Numbered from the stretch's first letter, positions 32,307 through 43,952 are shown. The stretch: 64,000 nt of DNA from Plantago ovata (GCA_028274465.1 CM051456.1:87716753-87780752); one strand, 5' to 3'. The notes: generated by a model not told the origin, from the letters alone. Made by a program: numbers and translations.

Positions 32307-32860
32307 CTACAAGCAGCAATTAGTATCTTGTATGACATAAAACAGATTTATGCATATGCAAATGCAAGATTGAAACAAACGAGTGATTACAACAACAATC
32401 GCACTCCTCAAAACCTCCATGTCTAATCTAGCCATTTCTAAAACTAAAATGCAACACACCAACATATCTTAGACATGTAACATATCACATTAAGCTCTTG
32501 CTAGACAACAATTAGCCTTAAATCATAAGGCTCAAATCATACCATAGTAGCAAAAAATCTAGCATCATAAATCCTCAAACTCATCAATCATGCATTCTAC
32601 CATCATGTCCATCATTATCACATCAATAAACACAACCATAGACATGGAATGAAAGGAAAAGAAACAATGCACCTTAAGACATAGACATCTAGTAGGCAAG
32701 ATTCTCAAACCAACAAACCAAGCATAATTGAACATGCAATTGATAGTGAATAACGTTTCTAATCACACAAACAATCAACCCATACATCATATAAGCTCAA
32801 TTGAAGCATAAATAAAAAAAAAAACCCAAATTTGAAAAATTAGGGTTCATATGAAATTAC
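32307..32860 (-). other. Candidate leader intron of the env-position gene, Gy2
   Basis: Minus-strand donor CTGAG|GTAATT at 32860 and acceptor GCTTGTAG| at 32307, 554 bp. Both sites match those of Gy1 in position and context, and the ATG follows six bases later. The interval is non-coding. Confidence 0.6.
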
Positions 32861-33063
32861 CTCAGATCCGAAGAATGAATGAACTAGGAAGAAATTTGTT
32901 CGGATGAAAAGAAAGAGCACGTAATAGGCTTCGATTGAAGCTAAGGAATACAAAATTTGATGGAGTATTGAAGACTTTATGAAAGATTGAAGAATTTTTG
33001 ATTTTTTGGGAGTAAGAGAGTGGAAGGAGATGGAATAATGAGCAATTTGGGATGAAATCCCGT

Positions 33064-33120
33064 CTATATATAGATAGTGGGGGGCTATTCGCCCCCCACC
33101 TCCAGAGGTGGGGAGACGAA
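33064..33120 (-). promoter_or_regulatory. Internal TATA box and palindrome of Gy2
   Basis: CTATATATAG at 33064-33073, with a GGGGGGCTATTCGCCCCCC palindrome next to it (about 33078-33097) and a CCACCTCC/GGAGGTGG-like inverted repeat beyond (33097-33115). In element sense the palindrome lies just upstream of the TATA box, as in the LTRs, and about 210 bp upstream of the leader donor site. Confidence 0.6.
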
Positions 33121-33133
33121 ATTTTCCGAAAAA

Positions 33134-34320
33134 TAATGAACGTGTATTTTACACCTTCATTCGAATCTTTTTCACCTAATTTAGCTATCCTCTATGTTAA
33201 TTTAGCTATATTTTAGTGCATTTTATTAGAATAGTGTCACGTTTCCCTTTAGTTTGCATTTTACAGGTTTTGGGTGAAAAACGTGGTTTTCCGAGCAATT
33301 ATATTGAAGAGAACGAAGAATTGGTGTTCTGGGGACATTTTGAAGTATCTAGAAGATTCCAGATAGGATTTGAAGTCTAGTGGTCGAGTCTGAAGGCTAA
33401 AAGGTCATTAGAAGGCAAAACCGAGTCAGAAATCCAAAAACGAGTCGAAAACGCGTAAATCGCCGACTGCACCTCCCGGGCGATTCGCCCAGGACGTGGG
33501 GCGGTTCGCCCCACACCAGGCGATTCGCCCGGTGTGTGGGGCGACTCGCCCCACACATTCCGAACCCCTATATATAGTTGCTCAGTTTTCTCCATTTTTC
33601 ATACTTTCTCAGACCTTTTTTCATACCTTTCTCATTAGTTTTAGGGAAGAATTCTCCAGAGCCTGTTATTGGAATTCCTAGCATAGGAGATACTTTTTCT
33701 TATCGATTTCGAGCTTGGGAGGTCGTGATTCTTCGGAGATTGACAACCTTCGGTAACATTGTATCTCAGATTTTTCTATTTATATTTATTTATCTTTCAA
33801 CATGTTTTCATTCAATCTTGCTATGATTTCTGTTGATTGCATGACATCTATGAGTAGCTAAATCTATTGTTGGTGATAGTATGTGATTTCTTAGCAAAGG
33901 GTTAGTAATTATGTTGATGGCGGTAAAGCGAATCAGACTTTGCGTTATTGCTTTATTTCTTTGATCTATCTAAGCCCTCTATCTTCGTAGTGTTGAATAA
34001 AACGGAACACATTGGACAATTCATGATCAAAGATCTCTATGCAAAACGATCGGGTACTTCATGCATGATTATTAACCCACTATGCTTTGAATGATCATAC
34101 TATCACTAACTTCCATTATCTTGATAAGAAAAACCTATGCTAAGTCGTTTGTTGATTTTATATTTTAAGTTAAATTAGATAAAGCTAGTTATAATCCTTA
34201 GAGATCGACACTCGAGGTTATTTTACTGCTACACTACGGTTTTCGTTGTAGTTGTGAATTGCCTTTGGCTAAATACAAATTTATTTGATTAATTAGAATC
34301 TTTCAAATTCCGGTTCATCA
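33134..34320 (+). repeat. 5' LTR of Gy3
   Basis: 1187 bp. It begins TAATGAACG (usual TG mutated to TA) and ends CGGTTCATCA. Four palindromic boxes and a TATA box are present. Confidence 0.9.
33479..33577 (+). promoter_or_regulatory. Palindrome array plus TATA box in Gy3 5' LTR
   Basis: Cores at 33479 (GGCGATTCGCC), 33500 (GGCGGTTCGCC), 33519 (GGCGATTCGCC) and 33540 (GGCGACTCGCC), spaced 21, 19 and 21 bp. TATATATAG begins at 33569, 19 bp after the last core. The core bases vary while both palindromic arms are kept. Confidence 0.7.
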
Positions 34321-34323
34321 AAT

Positions 34324-34341
34324 TGGCGCCGTTGCCGGGGA
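34324..34341 (+). other. Asp-tRNA type primer-binding site of Gy3
   Basis: TGGCGCCGTTGCCGGGGA, an exact Athila-type PBS three bases after the LTR. Confidence 0.92.
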
Positions 34342-34632
34342 CTATACTCCTTTTTTCTATTTAGCTTATTTATATTTTCAGCATTCAATTCCTAGAATAA
34401 GCTCTTGGATTGTCTCTCAGAAATTTCACTTTCTTACCCTATTTCTTTCCCCCTATCGTTTCCAGTAAATCTGATCTTGATTACCTTGCGTGCTTGTGCT
34501 CTCGAAGTTCTCGGTTACATTGTGTTTGTTTGCACTCTTTGTGCCTTTCTTTGAAAGTTTTTGTTTTTCTTTTGTGGATTCTGCTCCTTGGTTTCTTGTT
34601 TCCTCGTGTGCAGAAACTAGTTATATGAAAGG

Positions 34633-35430
34633 ATGAGTCAACCTCCGTTGCCCCGGTATGTGATGCCCCGAGGGCCTTGCATAACATTGGATGACGATTG
34701 CAGGGATTATGACTTCGATCCTTCATACTACTCCATTCTTTCCACGTTTTCGATGGGTGATGATCCAAGAGGGTTCTTAGACACGTACGAGGAAGGTGTG
34801 TTGAGGATACCTCGTGAGAATGAGGAGGGGGTTATTTTATCACATGAGCAACTTTGTATGAGAGGATTTATGGGAGCCTTGAAAGGGTACGCTCGAAGAT
34901 GGCTTAGAATCCCGCCGGAAAAACCGTTGCGCACTTGGGGTGAAATAACCATCAAGTTTCTGGAACATTGGGATAGAGACTCACCTACCGGGTCAAGGGC
35001 ATGGACGTCTCGCTTTAGTAGTCAGCCACCAGAAATCGATATTGCCGATGAAGAGGAATGTGGAGAAGAATCCGTTGATGAAGTCCCCTCAGTGCTTAGC
35101 TTGGATTCCACGTCCTTACTTGCGGATGTCGAGGTTGTTGGTCAAGAGGAAGTCGTGGAGGAAGTGATAACTGAATCCATTGCTTCACTTGAGTCAGAAG
35201 GTGATGGCGTGAGTTGTGTTGAGGTCGAGGAGCCAATCTCTGAAGATTTTGGTGTCTTAGAATCAATTGCGGCAGATACTCTTGATCTTGACTCCTACGT
35301 TTTGGTCCATGCACCCACCTATGAGTCCCAAAGGAGTTTTCATCCTCTTTACTCTTTTTATTTTCCATCTGATTCCCTTAGTTATTTTTTAGATTTTGTT
35401 TTTCTTGGTTTTGTTAATTTTAGTTTTTAG
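34633..35430 (+). CDS. gag: Short Gag-like protein of Gy3
   Basis: Intact ORF of 265 residues starting MSQPPLPRYV, 290 bp after the PBS, with an A-rich context before the ATG. A divergent Gag core is visible at about residues 45-120: DDPRGFLDTYEEGVLRI, LCMRGFMGALKGYARRWL and WGEITIKFLEHW. These correspond to the SLPxGS/W...FxxKYFP region of Athila-like Gag. Instead of a zinc knuckle and protease it has a long acidic Glu/Val/Ser-rich tail. The last 25 or so residues are Phe/Leu-rich and encoded by T-rich sequence, so they may be run-on into UTR. This is the only Gag in the gypsy group without a stop or frameshift. Alternatively it could be an unrelated protein in the gag position. Confidence 0.6.
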   Translation: MSQPPLPRYVMPRGPCITLDDDCRDYDFDPSYYSILSTFSMGDDPRGFLDTYEEGVLRIPRENEEGVILSHEQLCMRGFMGALKGYARRWLRIPPEKPLRTWGEITIKFLEHWDRDSPTGSRAWTSRFSSQPPEIDIADEEECGEESVDEVPSVLSLDSTSLLADVEVVGQEEVVEEVITESIASLESEGDGVSCVEVEEPISEDFGVLESIAADTLDLDSYVLVHAPTYESQRSFHPLYSFYFPSDSLSYFLDFVFLGFVNFSF

Positions 35431-37300
35431 GGAATCGTGGACTTGCTTGAGCAGATATGGAGAGGAGCCAAGGATGGTTCCCAAGATGCGAGGAGTAAAG
35501 GAACGGATGCACAAGATTCGTTTCCATTTGATAATGGATAACATTAGGGGTAATGGTCGCATGTAGTTTAGTTTTATCGCTTTCTTGCATTGCATGCATA
35601 TTTATTTTTCGTGTGTTTTTGGTGATAAAATAGGTTTTAAGATGATGATTTGCGTTTTGGAAGGAAAAAGGCGTCTCCAGGAGTCTGGAGGTGCCGGGCG
35701 AACCGCCCCCCACGTCGGGCGATTCGCCCCGCACATCCAGTAAACCCGGAGATTCCGATTTTCTCCTATTATGCTAAATTATCGATTTTATTACCTCGTT
35801 TATCACCCGTTTTGTTTTCTCACGAGTTTGATTGAGTAATATAGGTCACATATACGAGTTTAGCTCTCACCTTAAATCCACTTTCGACGTTCAGGTTTGG
35901 GGGGGGGGGGTATCGCTTGCTATCTCTTTACTTGTCTTGCTTATAATACACTCGTGAATTCTTTTGTTTGCATTTGCATTTGCACGTTTACCGCTTTCTT
36001 AGTATTTAGTTGCATACACTACATCCTAGTATAGTCTTGCATGTTTTATGTGGAGTTTATTGCCAAATTTTTTGAACTTTTTTATTGGGTAGATTAACTA
36101 ATTATGACCTTTGATGATGCGTTTCATCTCTATGAATTTGTTTGAGGTTTTTCTCGCTTGGCTTGTCACATTTATGTATTGCACTTTGTTAAGCTTGGTA
36201 GTCTCGACATCACTTAGTGGTGTTTTCTCTAATGCGGTTCACGAAGGCCTTTATAATAGGATGATGCATGTTAGGATCTTATGGTTGTTTTCCCGAGTAA
36301 TTATGTATCTAAGAGGCAACAAGTCTTCACCTTGCTTTGAGATTGCTAAATGCCTAGGAAGGAGGTAGTGTGAGATTGTGTGATCCTTTGTTTGCAACCT
36401 ATTCTTTCGAATAGGTTTGGGGAGGGGGTTACACTATCATTAGACTTGTTTTTCGATTTTTAGTGTGTGTTGTGAGTTTATTTTTCTTTTTTCGTAAATT
36501 TTGTACTCCAACCTATTCTTTCGAATAGGTTCGGGGAGGTCGTTTGTGTGTCATTTCAATTTTTGTTATGCTACTGTTGGTTAAAAAAAAAAAAAAAAAG
36601 AAGAAAAGAAAAAAAGAGAAAAAGGAAACATTCCAGAAAAAATAAAAAAAATGGAAAAGAAAAAAAGAAAAGACTCCAAAAAAGCAAGGAAGGGTCCAAA
36701 AAAAGAGCCAAAAAGCAGTTTAGCAAAGTGTTTGTCTCATTTTTCAATTCATGTAATGTTCGTAATCGAGTTGTAATTTTTTGTCTTCTGTTTGTTTGAG
36801 TGTCATCTGTCCTAGACCACCCTCGTCCTGCCATTCAGTAAGTGGTGAATAGCTTAAGGCTTTGCTTGAGAGATGGGTTGAATAGGGGAGTGTTATCTTT
36901 TTTAGGGAACACTCCTTCGTTTGATGAGAGCCAGTATTGGTTCGACCTGTTTGTGGAAAAGTCTTAACTTGGTGAACAGCAGTAAGTCCTCAGTTTCATA
37001 GGCACGGGACAACCATTCGTATTTTAACATGCTTCATTACGTCGTCACTAACTAGGTCCAGGTAGAGAATGTTACGAGAGACTATCTTGTTTGACATAAA
37101 TGCTTATGTGAATGTGTATGAGTCAATCGAGGCATTCTTCAACCAATATCGATGTTATGATTTGTATGGTTTTTGTTCATATGTTTTTTGATAGATTCAA
37201 TAGATTAGTTCATTTCATTTGGCATGAGACTCCATTTTTTGTGTTGCTCTGTTTTCTGCATTAGAGTCCAGCTTAGTTGCTTGAGGACAAGCAAAAGTTC
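35431..37300 (+). other. 3' non-coding part of Gy3
   Basis: No credible ORF. Two palindromic boxes at 35695-35731 (GGGCGAACCGCCCC and GGGCGATTCGCCCC) match the internal array of Gy1, but I see no TATA box after them and no env-position ORF. A G run lies at about 35899-35911. From about 35985 the sequence follows the Gy1 3' UTR, with hairpins at 36398-36415 and 36512-36529 and an A-rich tract at 36583-36720. Confidence 0.65.
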
Positions 37301-37313
37301 GGTTTGGGGAGTT
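37301..37313 (+). other. Polypurine tract of Gy3
   Basis: GGTTTGGGGAGTT immediately before the 3' LTR. Confidence 0.85.
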
Positions 37314-37897
37314 TGATGAACGTGTATTTTACACCTTCATTTGAGTCTTTTTCACCTAATTTAGCTATCCTCTATGTTAATTTAGCTATATTTTAGTGCA
37401 TTTTATTAGAATAGTGTCACGTTTCCCTTTAGTTTGTATTTTACAGGTTTTGGGTGAAAAACGTGGTTTTTCGGGCAATTATATTGAAGAGAACGAAGAA
37501 TTGGTGTTCCGGGGACATTTTTGGAGTATCTAGAAGATTCCGGATAGGATTTGTAGTCTAGGGGTCGAGTCTGAAGGCTAAAATATAATTGGACAATTCA
37601 TGATCAAAGATCTCTATGCAAAACGATCGGGTACTTCATGCATGATTATTAACCCACTATGCTTTGAATGATCATACTATCACTAACTTCCATTATCTTG
37701 ATAAGAAAAACCTGTGCTAAGTCGTTTGTTGATTTCATATTTTAAGTTAGATTAGATAAAGCTAGTTATAGTCCTTAGAGATCGACACTCGAGGTTATTT
37801 TACTGCTACACTATGGTTTTCGTTGTAGTTGTGAATTGCCTTTGGCTAAATACAAATTTATTTGATTAATTAGAATCTGACAAATTCCGGTTCATCA
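37314..37897 (+). repeat. 3' LTR of Gy3, internally deleted
   Basis: 584 bp, starting TGATGAACG and ending CGGTTCATCA. The middle, including the boxes and TATA, is missing after GAAGGCTAAAAT near 37582, where sequence jumps to ATTGGACAATTC. Confidence 0.9.
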
Positions 37898-38141
37898 AAA
37901 AACTCAGTTTTTTATCCCAAAAAACCATTATCCTCATAAAAAACACTCGAAAAAGTTCACTCATACATAAACATAAGCACAAAACAACACATAAACGAAC
38001 AAATTCACATAAAGAGAGGCAAATTGTTCAATGTATGAATGCATGCAATGCAATAAAGCGATAAAAAAGCGATAAAAATTCCGGGTTGCCTCCCGGATAG
38101 CGCCATTGTTTATAGTCTTTGACTCGACTTCTTCTTTCATC
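37898..38141 (-). other. Spacer after Gag-PR of Gy2
   Basis: Reverse complement of the Gy1 spacer, including the CCGGGTTGCCTCCCGGAT hairpin near 38083-38100. No ORF. Confidence 0.65.
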
Positions 38142-40252
38142 TTAGTTCTTCTTTTTCAGGGTACTAGACTTCCCCTTCATGGATCTTTTCCTCATGCCAC
38201 GAACCTGTGAATGAGAATGAACATAGACAGCAAGACCAAAGTAGTTAACGGTGTGAGAAGCATTGAAGTGAATATTTGGATCAGATATGGCTCGCAACAC
38301 ATGTTGCTTGCCATCCACCTCTATGGTGCAAGTTCTTCGGTAGATGTCTATCACGGAGCGTAGCTTAGTCAAGAACGTTCGCCCCAAGAGAACAACATCC
38401 CCCATCCCAGGTGTAGACGCCGGCATAACTACAAAGTTGGTGTACACAGAAGCTCCACCAATCTTAACCAATACGTTCTTCACAACGCCTTTGGGTCTCA
38501 CAAAGAATCCATCCGCCAATTGCACAATAGCCTTATGCTCAGATAGTTTTCCAAGGCTACTCTTCTCAAACACATTCATTGGGAGCACATTAGAGTAAGA
38601 TCTCGTATCTAGTGTAGCACGAACATCTTCAAGCTCACCAATCCCAACCTTAACATCGAAACTCTCAGGAATTGGCTCGGGATCCTCTTGCTCCTCATTA
38701 CTCACATCAGAACCAAGGTCCTTCTCTTCTTCCTTGGCTAGTGGGGGTTCTTCATCCTTGCAACGCTCACATTTATCAACCTTCTTGATGATGATTTCAA
38801 CAGGAAGATCACCCACCAAGGTAATAGACATCGACTTCTCAGTATTGCTAGGTAACTTCCCTTGCTCCCTACTCGCTCCACGGTCAATCAACTCTTGCAT
38901 CTTTTGATGGGCAAGCCTAGTGCTCTCTTCCAAACGATCTAGCCTCGCCCTAGTCTTCTCAGAATCTTCTTCATAACGCTTAAGAAAACTTTGGGTGTGA
39001 TCAACCATTTTCTGCAAGTTTTCCATCAGTAGAGCCGTCTTCGACTTCGGTTGCTCTTTGGGAGCAGGGTTCTCGCAGTGATCATTACCATAGCTAAGCT
39101 TACTACGGTCTTGGTTAGGGCCATAAGTTTGGCTAGCCGGTGCATATCCTTGATTGTTTCGGAACCCTCTTCTCCAAAATCCACCTCGAGGATTCCTACC
39201 GTCTTGTCCGTAGCTAGATTCTTGAGTACCAAATTCCATAGCAAAAGCTTCCTCTTCGCTTTCTTGAACCCAATTTCCATCATCATATGCAAGCTCCGAT
39301 CTACACATATGAGCTCCATGCCCAAAGTTCTTGCATATTCGGCAAACTTCATTTGACATAGCTGTTCCAGCGGAGCTCTTGAGGACTTGTTTCAACTCAT
39401 TGGTAAAGCACTCAAATCGATCCCCATTCCCCCATATATAGGGGCCTCCTGAGTAGGTGGAGCTTCAAGTCCACGTCTCCTAACCATTGCTCTTGGATCC
39501 TTGAATTGCGAACCCTTATCAAGCCTTTCGAAAACCGCCCAGACGGCTTCCGCGGTTTCCTCCCAAATATTGCAACGGCATTGGAAATCCACCACTTGCT
39601 GGTTCTCAAAGGTCAGTCCATTGTAGAAGTGTTGGACAAGATCCGAAAGCTCAAAACCATGGTGAGGGCACTTGTTCATGAGGTCTTGGAACCTCTCAAA
39701 CGCGGTGTAGATGGTCTCATTATAGTCTTGTTCGAATCCAATGATTTGCACCTTAAGCGCGGTAGTCACGATGAATGCTGAACCCGCCGGTAGAGAACTC
39801 AACCATGACTTGGCCCTGTCGCCAAGCCCCATAGAAAAATCCTTCATTCTCAACTCATCCGCTGTTATTTCAGCTCCGGGTCGTGGGAGTTGGTTGACGA
39901 AGTCATCGATATCGTGCAAGTACCCCATCACATCTTCCCTTGCCAAGCCATAGAACCTCGGAAGTTGTTGGAACGCATGGTTTTTTATTTCCAGATCTCG
40001 AGTTGCAGGCGAAAGAACAATCGACGGTCCCCTCATACGATCCTTGGTGGGTTGAACCAATGATTTCAGTGGTCTAGCTTCTGCCATTACGACGATTTCC
40101 TTAAAAAGACTGTGTAGAGATTCAGAGAAATGGGTATCCTCTATTTCTTCTAGTTTACGTCGTCGAAGTAGTCGCCTTCTTTGGTGGTAGACTCTGTCGA
40201 TTTCAGCGATTGGTTCAGCAAGCGGTGTTCCCCTAGATCGTGTACTTCGCAT
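38142..40252 (-). pseudogene. gag-pr: Gag-protease of Gy2, one frameshift
   Basis: Minus strand. The ATG at 40252 (MRSTRSRGTPL) opens 286 residues with the Athila-like Gag core (FYGLAREDVMGYLHDIDDF, KSWLSSLPAGS, FERFQDLMNKCPHHG). The frame is lost near 39431, where a run of G has five instead of six bases as in Gy1. The other frame (38142-39395) continues with the knuckle CRICKNFGHGAHMC, a coiled coil, and protease with ATLDTRSYSNVLP and VVLLGRTFL, ending GKSSTLKKKN. The protease signature reads DTR instead of the DTG seen in Gy1, so it would be inactive even without the frameshift. A stretch before TTALKVQI is missing compared with Gy1. No RT follows. Confidence 0.92.
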
Positions 40253-40370
40253 ACACTATCTGTAACAAGCTAAGAAGAGAGTATCAGAGAGATCAAATTA
40301 ATGAAAACTACTAAAACTAGGAATTGAATGCTGAAAATATATAAAAGATAAACAGAAAAAAGGAGTATAG

Positions 40371-40388
40371 TCCCCGACAACGGCGCCA
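40371..40388 (-). other. Asp-tRNA type primer-binding site of Gy2
   Basis: The minus strand reads TGGCGCCGTTGTCGGGGA, one mismatch to the Athila-type PBS, three bases from the LTR. Confidence 0.88.
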
Positions 40389-40391
40389 ATT

Positions 40392-41587
40392 TGATGAACC
40401 GAAGTTTGTCAGACTCAATTAATCAAATAAATTTGTTTTTAGCCAAAGCCAATTCACAACTACAACGAAAACCGTAGTGTAGCAGTAAAATAACCTCGAG
40501 TGTCGATCTCTAAGGACTATAACTAGCTTTATCTAATTTAACTTAAACTATAAACACAACAAACGACTTAGCACAAATTTTTCTTATTAAAGATAATGGA
40601 AGGTAGTGATAGTATGATCATTCAAAGCATCAGGTTAATAATCATGCATGAAGTACCAGATCGTTTTGCATAGAAATCTAAGATCATGAATTGTCCAATG
40701 TGTTCCGTTCAATTCAACACTACGAAGATAGAGGGCTTAGATAGATCAAAGAAATAAAGTAATAACTCAGGTCTGATTCGCGTTACAACCATCATGCATA
40801 ATTAAGAACCCTAGCTAAGAAATCACATACTATCACCAACGATAGATTTAGCTACTCATAGATGTCATGCACTCAACAGAATTCAAAGCAATATTGAATG
40901 AAAACATGTTGAAAGATATAAATATAAATAGAAAAACCGTGAGATACAATGTTACCGACGAAGGTTGTCAATCTTCGAAGAATTGAGAACTCACAAGCAA
41001 GATAATCCTCCAAATTGATAAGAAAAATAGTCTCCTATGCTAAGAATTCCCAGAACAGGCTCTGGAGAATTCCAATCTAAAACTAATGTGAAAAGTATGA
41101 AAAAAGGTCTAAAGAAGTCTGAAAAACGTAGAAACAGGAGCAACTATATATAGGAGTTCGTAAGTGTGGGGCGAGTCGCCCCAGACACCGGGCGAACCGC
41201 CTGGTGTGGGGCGAACCGCCCCACATCCCGGGCGAACCGCCCGGGAGCTCCAGTCGGCGGAAACGCGTTTTTGGTCTTCTTTTCCTTTTCGGACACGGAT
41301 TTTGCCTTCTAGTGACCTTTGAGCATTGAAACTCGACCCCTAGACCTCAAATCTCGTCCGGAACCTTCTAGATACACCATGGATGACCACGAAACACCGA
41401 TTCTTCGTTCTCTTCAATATAATTGCCCGGAAAATCACGTTTTTCACCTAAAATCTGAAAAATGCAAACTAAAGTGAAACGTGACACTATTCTAATAAAA
41501 TGCACTATAATATAGCTAAATTAACATAGAGGATAGATAAATAAGTGAAAAAAGACTCGAATGAAGGTGTAAAATACACGTTCATCA
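40392..41587 (-). repeat. 5' LTR of Gy2
   Basis: 1196 bp, minus orientation, paired with 28715-29889. Four palindromic boxes lie at about 41168-41250 with TATATAGG next to them (about 41147-41154). Confidence 0.92.
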
Positions 41588-42886
41588 ATATGCTTGCTGA
41601 AAACTAAATGCAGTAAAGTAAATCACACAAACACTTTTATAGTCGTATCTGAGAGTGGCATAATCTCTCAACTAATCCACTTTGTCCTTTCTAGGACTGA
41701 ATCCACTAAGATAAGTTTGAGGTTCCTTACAACACCTATCTAGAGCGATTCAACAGAAACCAAAGCACACTTGCTTCATTTCCAACCTAACTAGAGAACG
41801 AAACCTTGTTCTCCACCAAACTTGGGACTTATAATCAGCAACATTATGCTTGATTAAGTTCCCCCTGAATTTCACGCCTGAAAAGGGTGTTTATCAGTTA
41901 GAGAGGTTTGGGATGAGATGACTTGATTATAACTTATTCAGCTACAACAAGTAATCTAAGAAACAAAACTTTGAATACTTTGCAGTAAACAAGTTAAATT
42001 GTTTCTGGTGTCAAGACTTGTTCTTGTTTGAAAGAAAGAACACTTAACTAATTTCTTAGCCGTGAATGTTCTACTTCTTCACAAGTAGCTTTTTCAAGCT
42101 TTAAGTCTTGGAACGGATCAATGGCAGTGAAGAGTATAGAAGGGTATGAGTGTTTAAGCACAAGTGAGAGTTTGATCACGTTGTTGACACACTTTTACTC
42201 TTTGCCGGATGACCTCTATTTATAGTGAATCAAGGGAACCGTTTGAATTTCAAATTCTAAGGCTTTGTTCCTTAAGATGTCACTATCTTGCTTTTGTACA
42301 TTCAACAGCGTCCTTTATTTGTCTTCTAGTCTTCATGTTCTTCGCATGCTTACTTTGCATTTAATGTTCATTTGAATGAAATTCAAAAATGAACGATGGA
42401 GCGCAAATGCAAGTACTTTCAGTAAGGAGGTCACATGTGTATTTCAGCAAGTGTTCAGTCTCAGTTTTAGTAAGCACAACCTACTCTGTCATATAGATTT
42501 TCACTTATGCAAGCTGTTGCTGAAGTTTCCACTTTCTGAGCAACATGTGCCTTTGTAGATACCATCTTCAGAAATCTTCTTTAGTCTTCAATCTTCGAAT
42601 TCTTCATGTTTCCGAACGGTTCTAATGCTTCAATAGTTTGTTTGTGTAAACAAAGTACATCATCAGCAAATGCATCAATAGGTTGTTTTTCTTTTCAGAA
42701 AACAAGATACATCATAAGCGGAACTAAAGCACCTAACTAGTACCTACACTAAGTCTTCAGCAAACGTTCCTCTTTTACAATGTCCTTAAAATTTCTAAAT
42801 TCCTATGGACCTTAAGAGTACTAGTTACTAGACTTTCCTTAATTTAGCATGGTTAATTGCTCATCAAAATTACAAGTTTCCTAACA
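41588..42886 (-). repeat. LTR of A2, right (outer) part
   Basis: Continuation of the family S LTR split by Gy1 and Gy2, ending with CCTAACA at 42886, which is the outer 5' end in element sense. Together with 18081-18233 and 28670-28714 it forms one LTR of about 1.45 kb. It joins the gag fragment of G directly at 42887. Confidence 0.9.
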
Positions 42887-43952
42887 ATGGGTTACTAGAA
42901 GACTTGGACTTCAGATTCACAACTCTAGTGAGTGAGATGGCTGCCTTAGGAGTTGGAAACTTCTATTCAGATTCTGAAAAGGTGAAAACCATAATTAGAA
43001 GTCTGAATCAAGAATGGATCCATACTCAGAATTTCTACTATAATCAAGGAATGCCAAATATCACTTCAATCGAGTTGTTCTCTCATCTTGCTACTGTCAA
43101 CTATGAGACAAAGCAAAGAGAAAATGTGTTTGCTGGAAAATCGCAAAACATTGCTCTTGCTGCCAAGTCGTCATCTTCTGAAAAGAAGAATAATAAAGAA
43201 CCTGCTGATAAAAACGCTCTTGCAGTTAGAAACATGAAGAAATTCATCAGTAAGGAACTTGAAAGACGAAAAGCAAAAGAGAAGCTGAAAAAGCATCTTG
43301 GTAACAACTACCATCAATACAAGAATGAAGCTAGCTCGCTGAACAAGCAAGCTCAGCAAGCAAACTCCTCCGAAGAACCAGCAGTTGGCAATGATCTTTG
43401 CTTTTATTGAAACAAGCATTGACACTTCAAAGAAAATTGCCCCTTACAGAAAGGGAAATCTGCTGAAAAGAAGAAGAAGTTCAAGAAGGCTTTGATTGTT
43501 GAAGAAAAGAAAAAGCTTCAAGCAAAAATCGATGCTCTTTACATTGAAACAAGCTCTGAAGACAGTGAGGTAGAAAGTTCAGACACTGAAGAAGAAGAAG
43601 CCACTCTTGACGTAGAGATTGGCAAGGAAGTATGTGGGATAGCCATGGAAGCTTATCCAAATGTGTCAAACTACGAGTTCTGCCTCATGGACGGTAAGGT
43701 AAATTGTCCTACCTCTGACTTTGATTCAGAAAGTGAAGATGACATTGACCTTGGTGGAATTCAAGGAGAAATCGAAAGATTTGAGAAAACTCTGAGCAAA
43801 CAGCAAGAGAAACAACAGAATAAACTTCTGACTAAGCAAACTACTGCAAAGTACGTCTTGCTGAGCGTTGAGTCAGAAAAGAAGGATGCTGAAATATTGC
43901 ATCTCTAGAAGTTAATTGCTGAAGCTACAGAGAAAAATGCTCAAATGGCAAT
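42887..43952 (+). pseudogene. gag: Gag fragment of copia G (family S)
   Basis: Plus-strand Gag interior, cut on the left by the A2 LTR and on the right by the D LTR. It begins at LLEDLDFRFTTL, within the Gag core, and continues through IRSLNQEWIHTQNF and SHLATVNYETKQR. In the zinc knuckle, the second Cys codon is a TGA (43408-43410), with another stop two codons further on. The following acidic and coiled-coil part (43492-43908) stays in the same frame but has another stop near 43909. It breaks off at TCAAATGGCAAT, exactly where E continues (about 59268). G is thus an older element into which A and D were inserted. Confidence 0.85.

Larger units (their letters stand above)
33134..37897 (+). 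mobile_element. Gypsy element Gy3 (short gag-only derivative), with TSD
   Basis: A 4764-bp plus-strand element flanked by AAAAA at 33129-33133 and 37898-37902, inserted in the Gy2 spacer between Gag-PR and the internal promoter. It has a 5' LTR at 33134-34320, PBS 34324-34341, a short Gag-like ORF 34633-35430, a 3' UTR shared with Gy1, PPT 37301-37313, and a 3' LTR 37314-37897 that has lost about 600 bp. No protease, RT, integrase or env-position ORF. Confidence 0.9.
28715..41587 (-). mobile_element. Gypsy element Gy2 (Athila-like, non-autonomous), with TSD
   Basis: Minus-strand element flanked by ATATG at 28710-28714 and 41588-41592. It has a 5' LTR at 40392-41587, PBS 40371-40388, Gag-PR 38142-40252, an internal promoter and leader intron (33120 down to 32307), the start of the env-position ORF, a 3' UTR 29903-31295, PPT 29890-29902 and 3' LTR 28715-29889. 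It is enlarged by Gy3 (33134-37897) and a gypsy LTR fragment (31296-32179). No RT, RNase H or integrase is present. Confidence 0.93.

Noticed and set aside
34410-34628. Hydrophobic ORF in the Gy3 leader
   Set aside because: T-rich leader between PBS and gag. No counterpart in Gy1 or Gy2.
35899-35911. G run and C runs (20801, 43986, 56329) as G-quadruplexes
   Set aside because: Single homopolymer runs, variable between copies; more likely slippage or sequencing error than a structured element.
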